A stretch of DNA of 64,000 bases from Siderastrea radians (Eukaryota > Cnidaria > Anthozoa > Scleractinia > Rhizangiidae): assembly GCA_964017195.1 (NCBI GenBank), contig OZ024895.1, positions 23,684,733 to 23,748,732 of the forward strand, read 5' to 3'. Every line of letters begins with the position of its first letter. Within the stretch, counting starts at the first letter, position 1. The translations under genes and the position numbers were made by a program. This document shows positions 1 through 10,900 of the stretch, piece after piece. The notes under the pieces were generated by a model that was not told the origin of the DNA, made no database searches, and was given only the letters and a program-made list of their open reading frames with translations.

Positions 1-873
1 ACGTTACGTTATCCCAGTACGAGGCTTACTTGAGCCACTTTTAATACAAACTATACAGTTAATGAGAAACTCGTTGAAATGGCTTTAGCATACATCAAAA
101 TATGCATAAATAGCAAGAAACAGACTTAATTCGCTTGGACTAAAACGGCGAGTCTAAGTTAACTTCTACACTTTTCAAATTTACGGATAAAATTGTCAAA
201 AAATGTACTTTATAATTATTGACAACACCACGAAATGGCATCGTCTATGAAATCATAGGAAACAATTGTCTTAAAATATACTAAACCACAGAATAATATG
301 CAAATTACCGAGGGCATAGCGATAGAAACCAAAAGAAAAAAGTGCGACTTTCCCATTTTATTTTACTAACTGAAAACGCCGGCCTTCTAAATTATTTGGT
401 CGTGGTATATGACGTCATCCCACGGCTTGAGTGGGGACTAAATCCAGTGTCCTACTGCTTAATAGCGTAGGACACTAACTTCGCTAAATAAATTACAAGG
501 GCACTTAATCCCTTAGCTAATTAGTATTGTCCGCCTTTTCACCTTAACAGGTAGCGCTACCGTTTTTTCCAGCTCACTCAGAAATAAATGAATGTATATA
601 TAATAAAAGAGATCAGAACTAACTAAAAATGTAAAAGCTTAAATAATTTTAACCATCTTCAAAATAAGAGGAGTTGAGAAATCTCACGCTGTGAGCAGTC
701 GTTGTTTTCTATTTTTGTATAAAAGTGACGACTGCTCGCAGTCTACCAAAGCTAATAGACACCTCCCATATAGGAGGACACTCATTCGTGTTACCTCGTA
801 CATATACAGACATTTTAAAAATTTTAACCTCTCATTAACGGACACATCTTCTAAGCGACAAACCCAGTACTCT
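1..873. other. No gene recognised, left edge
   Basis: AT-rich sequence with no convincing exon. The only structure seen is a short inverted repeat (GAGCAGTCGT at 693-702 and ACGACTGCTC at 728-737) that looks like the remnant of a small inverted-repeat element. Short open frames here read through this hairpin on both strands and are not credible genes. Confidence 0.5.
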
Positions 874-2440
874 CTACGCAATACAGGCGTCCTTTAGAAT
901 CTCTAGAGTAAGATCAAGGAATTCGACCGCCTGCTTCCTGCTCACCACCGGCATGGTTATAGCTATTTGTACAGTACATGGTTCCGTTAATGGTTCCACA
1001 TAGGATGCCAAACACGGGTCCTGTAGGCTGCAGCGTTACTGAGCCAACAAGTCGATCCACACGATATGGTCCCTTGTGTTCCATCTTCCATTGCCTGTTT
1101 CCCCAAGTTGGACAGGTTGAAGACTCTTAGATCTTGCTGGCTTGGTGGTACCGTCCCGTGCTGCTCTACTGCAGCCAGTATCATACGGCACTGCTTCAAG
1201 AATCTGTGATGCTGGCCAGCGAAAAAGGACTTTTGAATTTTCTGCATGCACTCATGCGCAAACTTCCAGAAATCTTCGATGACAGGTGATAAACTGATTT
1301 CTGTATGGAAACTGCTCACGCGCAAGACAAACCCGTTGCTTTTAATGTCGGGATGACACTCTTTCCTCAGATCAACATTGCAACTGGCCTTAATTAACAG
1401 CGGACCATTTGGTGCTTTCTCGTTTCCCTTTTGTAGAATTTTAGCCATGGCGATGTGTGAGGCAGCGGTGATTGCTCCATGAACTTAGCACTTAAGCTTT
1501 TTGCATGTATTGGTCAAGGACGTCATCTCGCCAGGAGAAAACTTTCGATAGACAATGGACGTTTTATTGGGCGCTGAGGAGTCGCAGGTGAATACTGGCG
1601 GGTAGCTTGCCAAGTATAAATTGTCAGGTCTTGGGGAGTTAAAGAGGAACGCCCTGAAACGTGAAATCATTGAAGCCACGCTGAAAACAACTTTGTCCAA
1701 CGCGGATGGAGTACAACAGTGTCGCATCAAATTTGCTGTGGATGGGCGGAATGGCATGCCGTTTCAACCAGAATCTCTTGGCCTTCGTATAGCAATGTCA
1801 GATAGCACAAGAGTTGCTCCAACATGATGATAATTGAGCGACCATCAGTGATGACATGATGAAAGGTGAAAACAATCGCATTCTTGTAAAAGTCCTCTTC
1901 AAGCACGTGAATTTCTTTTAAAAGGATGGCACGCCACAGAGGACCAAGCTTAAAGTCCAAAGGGATTTCGGACTCACGCTCAAAAACTGTTTCAAGATCA
2001 TCAGGACTGTAATCCTTGATGACTTTAAAGTTGGTTTCACTCGGATCTTCAACTTCGGTAAAATATTCCCCGACCGGTTCGCCCTTTGTTGGATCCTTGA
2101 CCACTGATTTCATTCTTAAAAGCGGATATCGTTTAGCGAGCAGTACCAAAGCTTGCCTGACCATTTCGGGATGCAATTGAACTCCCGACTTCAGATGAAT
2201 CAGTGTAATGATGTTTGCCCCTCGTCGTTTTTCTTTAGTCAATAGAAGTCCTTTTTCCAAAGGCCCAACTGGACGACTTAGCTTTCCACGACAAGCTTTT
2301 GTACCGTCGTTCATCAGTGCGAACATGTTTGAATAAGATAACCTTTTCTCGTAAAAAAGAAAGAATGCCAATATAATGGAAATGAGACAGGCAGCACCGT
2401 AGGAACAGCTAAAGAAACTTAAAACTTCCATAACAAACAT
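874..2440 (-). pseudogene. Decayed acyltransferase-like gene (HHxxxDG family)
   Basis: Reading on the minus strand from 2440, the first 230 or so residues have a hydrophobic N-terminal segment (about residues 15-30) and then resemble the condensation / alcohol O-acetyltransferase superfamily. The active-site motif HHVITDG fits HHxxxDG, where the first His is the general base. Similarity continues to about 874 but only by changing frame: a frameshift near 1755, an in-frame TAA at 1485-1487 just before a conserved-looking segment (VHGAITAASHIA), a further frame change near 1090 (after VFNLSNLGK, toward FGILCGTINGTMY), and another near 960 (toward VVSRKQAVEFLDLTLE). No splice sites explain the breaks and no introns are seen across about 500 codons. 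I call it a pseudogene, possibly an old retrocopy or a dead single-exon gene. The acyl donor and acceptor of the ancestor cannot be told from this sequence. Confidence 0.75.
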
Positions 2441-2503
2441 CTGATAAGGCTTCTTGGCCGAACTTATTGTTTCTACCCCATCAATGTCGTGTTTTGGTTT
2501 AAA

Positions 2504-2677
2504 TAAGCCATTTCCGAATTGCCTTGAGCCTCCCTATCAAAGCGAGCCTGGGTGCAAATCCTTTCATATGAAAATTGTTTTTTTTTTACATGTGAATGAA
2601 ACCATTTTCATATGAAAGGTTGTGCACCTAACCTCGCTCTGATAGAGAGGCTCTTTAAGCAATTCGGAAATGGTCTA
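2504..2677. mobile_element. Foldback MITE flanked by TA
   Basis: Long terminal inverted repeats: CCATTTCCGAATTGC near 2508 matches its reverse complement near 2660-2673, and similarity continues inward through the CCTTTCATATGAAA region. The outer ends sit at TA dinucleotides. The 174-bp length and lack of coding capacity fit a non-autonomous inverted-repeat transposon. Confidence 0.75.
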
Positions 2678-2957
2678 TTGTATTGATGCGTAAAGTTCAG
2701 TGAACGCAAGAAAGATGTTATGGGCACAATTCACCTTCTGTATAATGACAATTTTAATAACTTTACACGCATCATTTAAGTTCTTATCAGTGTAGTTGTA
2801 GATAAACATTTAGGAATAAAATTAGAAAAATTTGCCAAATAACACAACGTTTCAATATCATCTTGATATCATTTTCAAGTGAAGAAATAAATATGTTACG
2901 TTAATTATATACCAGAAAAAGTGTCAAATAGTTTCATTTGAATAAGTAAACAATGAT

Positions 2958-3042
2958 AATTAAATGTTCAGGGTCAATTGCAAGTGTTTAGTTAACACTT
3001 GTAATTAACTAAATACTTGTAGTTAACCCTGAACATTTAATT
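2958..3042. repeat. 85-bp near-perfect hairpin
   Basis: The sequence from AATTAAATGTTCAGGGT to its mirror ACCCTGAACATTTAATT folds back on itself with a few mismatches and almost no loop. It is probably a miniature inverted-repeat element. Confidence 0.65.
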
Positions 3043-3544
3043 AGTATTTTTTTTAATTCACACAGACCTATTTGAATTTTTTGGGGGGATATATATTAAT
3101 GTATCATATTTGTTTCTTCAAGATATATCTGGAATCGCGACTCTGCTGTCAGGATACTCGCGTAAATAACACACTATTTTAAGCGAGCCTGCTCGAGGGC
3201 TATATCTGGGGGTTATTCTGGTTATTTCAGTTCTTTGGGTACTGATTTGGTCGTTATTTCGGATTAATTTGTGTTTTAGCAAAACGCAGCTTAAAAGCAG
3301 AAAACTATGACTTCTAAAGGTTCTAATGATCTTTTATCATCGACGATAAATTAGGTCTTAATGAAGTTTATCTTGTGACCTTAACATAAGCTCATCAACT
3401 ACGAAACTTTTTTATATCCTTAGAAGGTGTTTTTCAGTTGTTAGATCAGAACAATAAGTGATATCTTCTTAACAAACTGTTTGCTGAAGTCTCTCAACCG
3501 CTCGCACTTTTCATCCGAACGTCGCATAAGCGATGCCCGGAGGG

Positions 3545-3975
3545 ATCACCGTCATGTCCGGGGGGGGGGGGTGCTCCCTATAATGGGCTATACGGGGAGG
3601 CTCCACCCGAACTGGGTACCTTTTTCAGGCTTCAGCTAGGGGTAGGGGTTTGACGAGCTGAAGTATATGAAAAGGTTGGGAAATCTGTCATTTAGGTATT
3701 TAAAAGGGCCTTTCATTAAAATATTTCGAGTAGACGCACCTTATGTCTGTAGTATTTTAATTTATTAAACGCTACATGAAAACGATAAGAAGACTTCCTT
3801 CCAAGGGTTTAGAAAAGGAATTCAGTGCTCTTAAAAGGGAAGGGGAAGGGGGTTCATTTTTCAGTGGAAGGTATACGAAAGGGATACCTTTTCGGTCAAA
3901 AATGGTATATAAAAGGGTAAGGGGTTGGACCTCGGGGCGGAGCCTCCCAGTACAAAAGTTTGTTAAGTGCCCCCC
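3545..3975. repeat. Interspersed repeat with inverted ends and poly-G
   Basis: GGGGAGGCTCCACCCGA near 3594 is mirrored by TCGGGGCGGAGCCTCCC near 3933. Inside are several degenerate units of the type 'TATATGAAAGGGTA'. A run of about ten G starts near 3559. The open frame at 3776-3988 lies entirely in the repeat and I do not regard it as a gene. Confidence 0.6.
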
Positions 3976-4414
3976 CGGGCCCTCATGAAATAAAATCTTG
4001 GTTCACTCGCGCAACTTGACACCTTTTGAGCTCTTTGTTATTAGCTTTCATGACTATTTCCATCTAGATTTTACTCATTTCTTCAGCCTTAAAATGAAAC
4101 CCTCTTCGATACAAGTTTAATTTAAGTTATTAGCTTTTGACCTAGCGATTTCACCTCCTTTATTAGAATTCAGACCTTAAGGAATTTTAAGTTTTACAGA
4201 ACCTAGTTTCATTTAGTATTCTTTTATTTGTGGAACCCTGAGCGGCTGGAAAACACCTACTTTTTTGTATATGAAAATAATTGGATATAGATAGAGCTGC
4301 CTTGAAACCATTTTTGGATTCTGTACTATACGTTGAGAAGGCTATCTTCTGCACATATAATAACCGAGCCGACTACCGCACCTTGGTCTCACAGTTGCGT
4401 GATCCATGCGGTCT

Positions 4415-4660
4415 CAATCTCGTACCCAGAGTCCTCAGGCTTCTTGGTCAGCGAGCGCCGCCAGGAGAGACTCTGGGATAATGGAATTGTTACTGCAGGA
4501 ATCCTGCGGTTAACGGTTCTTAGTTTTGTTACAGTGAACAGCCCAGAACAGCCAGTAAAAAATAAAAAAAATAAAAAAACTTTTTTTTTGCCATTATGCC
4601 AGAGTTTGTCCTGGCGCCGCCCGCTGACCAAGAAGCCTGAGGACTCTGGGTACGAGATTG
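4415..4660. mobile_element. MITE with about 70-bp inverted ends
   Basis: The left end CAATCTCGTACCCAGAGTCC is mirrored at the right end by GACTCTGGGTACGAGATTG, and the match runs inward about 70 bp through the motif CTTCTTGGTCAGCG to CTCTGGGATAATGG. The centre is short and A/T-rich. Open frames on both strands here are by-products of the inverted repeat. A fragment with the same ACTCTGGGATAAT end occurs near 8578. Confidence 0.85.
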
Positions 4661-4719
4661 ATGTGGTCTATGAATGCAACCCAACCTAAAATTTGGCTTT
4701 GAAAGCGGTACTTTTCTTT

Positions 4720-5500
4720 GATGTTGTTTGGCATGTTATACAAGGTGTTTCTAACTAATTCGAAGCCGGTGTGGATGGAATTCTAAATTGTGACCTTTCA
4801 GATGAAAGCTTCTGGGCAGTACCGTTCCAGGGGCACCCAACGTGAACATCCCAATAGCAAAATATTTTTAAGCATTGTTTCCAGTATTCCTAGTTCTTTT
4901 TGTGGCCTTTAAAAATGCTTGTTTGTGTAAGCTAACAAAGAATGATCTGTTGGGATTCCCTAGGTGAAAATTTACGTCGCAGAAAGTTTTGGGGGACAAA
5001 GCCTTATTCCCAAATGTTCCGATCTGATCCGTTCGCTTTGCTAGGTGGCCTTTTCTGCACTTTTATCATATTCGCTGAAAACAAAGAGTACTACCCTTCA
5101 ATGTTGGGAAAGCCGGTGACTGTGACATTTCGCCAAAGAGAACTCTTGTTTTTCACCATGATTTAATCCGAATCAATTCTGAGGTGGTTAAGGCCATTCG
5201 ACCAGATATTCCACCAAAACAAACCCTGGGTGCCCCTGACATTTCTGTGGTGCTGTTTGTTATGCTGTACCAGGTGGTTCTAACTTTTGAGTCTGTGGAT
5301 CAAATCCTGACGTGTGACCATCCAAATGAAAGCTATTTTTGTGAGCAGTACATTCCTGGAGAAATGTACCTGTGGTGCTGTGTGGTTCAGGCATTTGACG
5401 GTCTGTGGATGCAATTGTTAAGTATGACTGTCGAATTCAAAATTAACCGCTCTAATGATTTTAGAGAGTTTGTGAAAGCTGTAAGTCATACATGATGAAA
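4720..5500 (+). repeat. Dispersed 'GTGACCATTCAAATGAAAG' repeat with open frame
   Basis: Loosely tandem units contain 'TGACCATCCAAATGAAAGCT', 'GTGGTGCTGT' and 'AAGGTGGTTCTAACTTTTGA'. The stretch 5184-5495 stays open and encodes peptide pieces such as VVLTFESVDQILTCDHPNES. Related units recur near 37540-38090, 48830-49440 and 58440-58560. It behaves as a dispersed repeat, not a single gene: no splice signals, and frames are broken in other copies. Confidence 0.65.
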
Positions 5501-6871
5501 CTAGCGTTTTTAAGACTTAAATCACTAGTTAACCACTTTTCACTCACGAATTTCTTTTAAATTCCGAGATACACAAAAGAATCCACAAATTCCGTGAAAA
5601 TACAGAGAAAAGCAGTGAATACTAATTTTTGTAAGAATTATTAGAAGTTGTTTCACCGTTGCTAAAATGGTGGAGGTGAGGGTGGAGAACTGAAGGAATA
5701 AAATTTATGGAAAAAAGGACAATTGCTTACACTTCTAGCTCAACTTAGCTGTTAACTGGATTTCTGTGTTTTGAAGCCCGACGATTGCGGATAAATTCGC
5801 AAATGGATATCAGGCTGTACCGGAGGTACAACGTGGGCAACTCCAAAAAAAAGCTGAAAAGGTCAAAACTGCAAAAAGTGAAACCAAAAGATCCGTAAAA
5901 ATTCTGTTTTGAAAAGAGCAGCTACAGAGAGAAAATAAATAATATTACACTTAATAAAACTTAAAGCCAGTGAATGAAGAGGAGCATTCGATGGCTTGTA
6001 CTGAATTCAAGATGAATATTAATACAATTAAAAATTGGCTTGCAGCCCCAGGTACCCTTAAGAACACATAGTAAAGTTAACCTTTTTATACAATTTTATT
6101 TTATTAAACAGTGCTACAAAAGCGTTACTCAAGTTCAGAGCATGCTTACTTAAAGAAGATCGAACTTCGTATGTATAAAATGAAATTTTTGCCAAGTCCC
6201 TTGCTTTTTTGCTGCCTTATATAATTGTTGCTTTAAGTATACTCGTTGCCATTTTTGTGGATTTTCTTCCGTTTTCGTGGCAAAAGTTACTTTAAACTTA
6301 ACCTTGTTTCGTAAAATGTCCTTTCAAGAACTCCATTATATATATATATTTTTTCTGGAAAGCTTAGTGGATCGCCTAGCTGGGCCTTGGAAAAAGGACT
6401 TCACCTGACCGACGAGAAACGACGTGGGGCAAAGATATTTTTTTTTATACACAGATCAATGGTTGGGGTTGATTCCGAAATGGACCAACCAATCATAATT
6501 CTTGTATAAACTGTGTCTATGTTTCTTATGACTTCCTTTCTCCCCCTCCCCCCCCCCACCCCTGCGATACACCCCTTCGCGTTCACGGTTCATGTTGCAC
6601 AATTTATATGTTTAGCTTGTGAGTATGGCCATCAGCAAAGTAAGCAGCAAAAACGAACAGGAAAGTCAGGCAGGCTCTCGGTCAGTGGAGACGAGCCAAA
6701 AAGCGTTAATGTTCTCTTGGGTTGTTTACCATTTACAGGGGCAAACCGGTTGATCTACGGTTTATGCAAATGGTAAAGAAAGCCCTCCCAAATGGGAAAT
6801 TCCGTTCGAGATAAGCATGTACCATTTGTGCGATTCGCTCTAATTTACATAGGGTCTGGAACCAAAATAGT
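5501..6871. other. No gene recognised
   Basis: AT-rich non-coding sequence. It contains a short (AT)n tract near 6340 and a poly-C tract near 6546. No exon with convincing splice sites was seen. Confidence 0.5.
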
Positions 6872-7476
6872 GAGCGCTTACCATTTGTATGGAAAACCCG
6901 GTAATTCCGGGGAGAATTCAAATGGAACGGTTCATTCCGGTGGAATGTTTTCGGGAAAAAGGTAATACCTTCCGAGGTACAGTGTATTCCTTTTTCTCGC
7001 TTTTACCGGAATTCCCGGAAATTTCTGTACCATTTGTCCACAATTACCAGTGCCAGGCTATTTCCGAGAAGACGGCAATGCCCAAGACGGCGGATTCAAG
7101 CTGATGAATCTTTACTGTTCCACACTGTTCGTGACGTGACAGCTGTTTTATTTTCGCGGCTACTGTTAGCAGACTTCTTGCAACACAATTGTAGCACTCA
7201 AGGTGAGAAAGATTTAAGTTTTGGCCGTCGGTACTTGTGTTTACTTTGCTTTCATGATTCGAGCTTTTGATCTTAATCGCGCGGGAAAACACTTGCTTCC
7301 GAAACTTCGAATCAAATGATACGGCTCAATCCGTTCTGTTCTCTTGGTGAGGAAAAGTGCAGTTCCATTTGTCCGAAAAAATACACCGAGAATTCCATTC
7401 AAATGGTAAGCGCTCAGTCTTGCCATTTACATTCCAACCGAAATTTCGGGATTTTTTCGGTAAATGGTAAACACTC
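6872..7476. mobile_element. Inverted-repeat element with 'TTACCATTTG' ends
   Basis: The left end GAGCGCTTACCATTTG with its following AACCCGGTAATTCCGG is mirrored, with substitutions, by a right end finishing TAAATGGTAAACACTC. Several internal copies of ACCATTTG in both orientations are present. A related element sits at about 28885-29235. No transposase is encoded, so it is non-autonomous. Confidence 0.6.
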
Positions 7477-7968
7477 TTGATCTGCTTTTCCGACTGTCTT
7501 GGAGCCTGGAACAGGCTACGCTTTTGTTGGTATGATCAATCAACCAATGACAAATGCTTTCACTACAGCTACCGTACCAAAACCTTTTCCTGGTATGTAT
7601 TTTCTTGGACAAAACAAAGCGCAACATCTTTGATTGTCGGTGCAAACGTGGTTTCCAGTTTTTTCGCTTCTCGTCTGTCCGTCACCCCCATCACCAAAAA
7701 GACTAAGTACCAGCCTCGCGCTCACACGGACAAGGAAGCCTGGGCACAAGTTCCTTGCCCGCCAAAACGAACAAACAGAACTGAAAAGCATACTGCGTCC
7801 ATCGCTGTGCATGTTTGAATTTTTAGGCAGTTTCCATCATTTGTCTATTTAACTCGTTGTATCAATGAGAATTTTAGGAAAGATGGCTGTGTTCTCTTGC
7901 GTGTTGTTCTATAAATAATCTACGAACGTGGCCTAAGTCGCAAACTTGTCGTGTGCAAATTCATCAAA

Positions 7969-10900
7969 ATGGCCGCAGAGCGTGACATTGCAGATGAACT
8001 TCGGCGTTGGGCCCTGGATGAAATGCGCTTCAGGCCTCAAGGCCGACACATCAATACCACTCCTCCATCAAAAGAGGACTTTAAAATGTAAGTACATGTG
8101 GGGATTAAAATCAAGGTGGCTGAAAGCGATATTCGAGGCAGATGATTTTGCAGTAAGTTAAGCTTACATGTAAGAGTTACAAATGACAGCTCAGTGAACG
8201 AAACTCACTCAAAAATGTGTCCTGTTCTGCTCACGGAACGAATGTCACTTAAACGATTGTCTCATTCCCTAAAAGCTTGCCATGCCCCAGGGGACAAGTT
8301 GCAAGGACAAATCCCAGCATCAAGTCCCTTTTAGTGTAACCTACTTGAGTCAGAGTGATCATGCCCCTAGACTGCGAGTAGTCTCTAATTTTGGCGATGG
8401 TGATTGTGGGGTGCGCAAAATACACACGTGCGTGCGCGAAATTTCGAGGCGATGCGATGTGACGCGAAGGGAGCGCCGGAAATTAAAATTTTCGGCGCTC
8501 CCTTCCTACTCGCAGTCTAGCATGCCTCCTAGTCAGCACTGGCTCCTTTTTAATCAGTGGATTGTCACCAGGCAGGACTCTGGGATAATAATGATTGGTT
8601 GTTTAAAGAATATGAACAGGTAATCATAGAAATATTATGTCTTTGCTTATCCCAGAGTGTCATCTCGGACTTTGCGTAAAAGTTGAGTTGCTGGCAATGT
8701 TAAATACAAGTAAGGGTTGCGAATGGTAACTTTGAGACTTGTGAGACAGTGAGACAATTGTTTTCTTGTGTGAGCCAGAGACCCTTTCAATTTTTACATT
8801 GTGAGACCAAACTTTAAGTGTTTTCTAAATGCAATCCTGAGACTTTCAGATCAGATTTGGGGCAACTAAAGATGTTACCTAGGGATATCAGAACTCTGAG
8901 TTTCTTTTTGTAGCATTCTAAATAGTCAAGACTGTAGGCGGCATCTTAAAAGATCGAGGTCCTGGGACAGCTAGGTGTAAAAAAATCGAGACTCCGAGAC
9001 GTTTTTACTGAAGAATTCGAGACTCTGAGACGAAGAGAATCACTCAAAAAGCCAGGGTATGAGAGGCTTACATTTCAGCTAAAATTTTGCAAGACCGTAA
9101 TGTTTGGTAAAACTGTTCACCACCCTTACAAGTGGACTGGTTTCCAGTGTTCAATCTAGAAATTAGTGAAAGTGGGTCATATGTCCCACATGTCATTTTA
9201 AATTGGGTCATTTTAAAAATGGTCTGGGTCATGAACAGTTGCGGTAGTTGCTGAAGCTGTTGGCTCGTGAAGTTCACTTATTGACTTCTCGAACTCTCTT
9301 CCGATCTTTCACCATTCTTCTCCGGTCCTTCTTTTTCGTTTTCAGGAGGTTCAATGGCCATTCTCTTTTCGTTAAAAAATGTTAGTTGTTGTTGTTGTTT
9401 CATGTTAATTTTACAAAGAAGAACACCCAAACCGTGAAAAACATCGATGGCCCAAGCAACGCTCGCAAAACGTCGAAATGGGGGCTCTAGTCTCTCTCGG
9501 AATCACGTGGAACGCCTGACACAAAAAGTACTCGTAAGCGCGCGCTTTTACTTTTATTTATTGCCGAATGCCCGCTACTTTATTAGTACTTCTATGTGAG
9601 GTAACTTGTTTTCTTTCCTTTTTTTTTGCGTCCGTATGACACCACGATAATTTCATTTTGCGTCAGGATATAATTTACCGCGTCAATGATGCAAAGACGT
9701 GGTCTAGATTGAAAACTGGGTTTGAGGGACTTGCTACAAGATTGCATTGCAGGGACAAGTCCCTTGGGCATACAGACTGACACGAAAGAGGTTGTTAGGT
9801 CCAGTTCAAATGTCGCACTATCATCATGTGGAACTCAATTAAATGGAGCTCGACTGTAGCTCAACACCTGACTCAAACGTCGAACTTAATTTATTCATGC
9901 TAGACCACAGTTCTCTAGCTGTGGTATTGTATGTTAGCTCGTTGTGATGATTAATGAATTCATTATCACAAGATTTTCCCTGAGTTTGGCACAGCTGAAT
10001 GACGATTGTTTGAAACAACATTGTGACAAGTCAATTAACACAATGTGTAAGCTTGTATTGCCTAATCATTGGGCATGACAGTTGATTTAGGCATTGTGCC
10101 AACTTCATACTTAATTAATGCTAATTTAAATGAATTGAGTTTGGTATGACAATAGCATGCAGTTTGAACTGGGCCTTACATCGCCAGTCCATTTGGTCAT
10201 TGAGTCATTGACCAAATGGAAGTGTCACACAAACAGTATGCACAAAGCACAAATGCAATTTGAGTAGAAAGGCCTCTGCGACTACAGTCCTGGCCAGAAA
10301 TTTTGAAGCAGTTTGTGCAAGTCAGCTCCCCCCTCCCTTTTTTAATGTTGTTTCTGACACCAAGATGTTTTACTTTGGTCAAAATTGAATGCAAGAGCGG
10401 GCTGTTTCAAGGAATTGTGGCCCTGGTTGTCTGGTGCCTGCAGTGCAATTTTGACCAAAATGGAATGTTCACAAAAACAGGTAGCTTGTTCCTTGCTTTA
10501 TGAATGTAACAAGACTTTTAGGAGTGTATTGAATTGTGTGGTGTTTGGTGTGATCAGTCTGTAAATGTGGAGCTAAAACTGTGTTCAAACTCATGATGCT
10601 GTGTAGCTTTTGTGCTGGAACAGAAACCAAAATGGGTGAACTTTCAGCTCACCCACAAATTTTGGCCATGAGTTTCTGTTTGGCACACCTACGCAAAATG
10701 GCATTGCTTCAATTGAGTGTGGATGTTTCGTACTAGTCATGTTTTAAAGTCATCTCAAGCAGGGCTTCTTGCCAGAGAAGGTGCTTTCAATTCAAATTGT
10801 AATTGCTTAGTGCACTTTCACAGGGGTTTCAATAAAACTTGAAGTAGTCAGCTGGTTTAAGTAGAGTAGCCGACTGTAACAACAAGGGGTTTGAAAGACT

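Noticed and set aside
3776..3988. 70-codon open frame
   Set aside because: Lies wholly inside the inverted-repeat element at 3545-3975 and is made of its internal subrepeats.
4333..4689. 118-codon open frame and its antisense partner
   Set aside because: Both run through the 70-bp inverted ends of the MITE at 4415-4660; the same peptide appears on both strands because of the inverted repeat.
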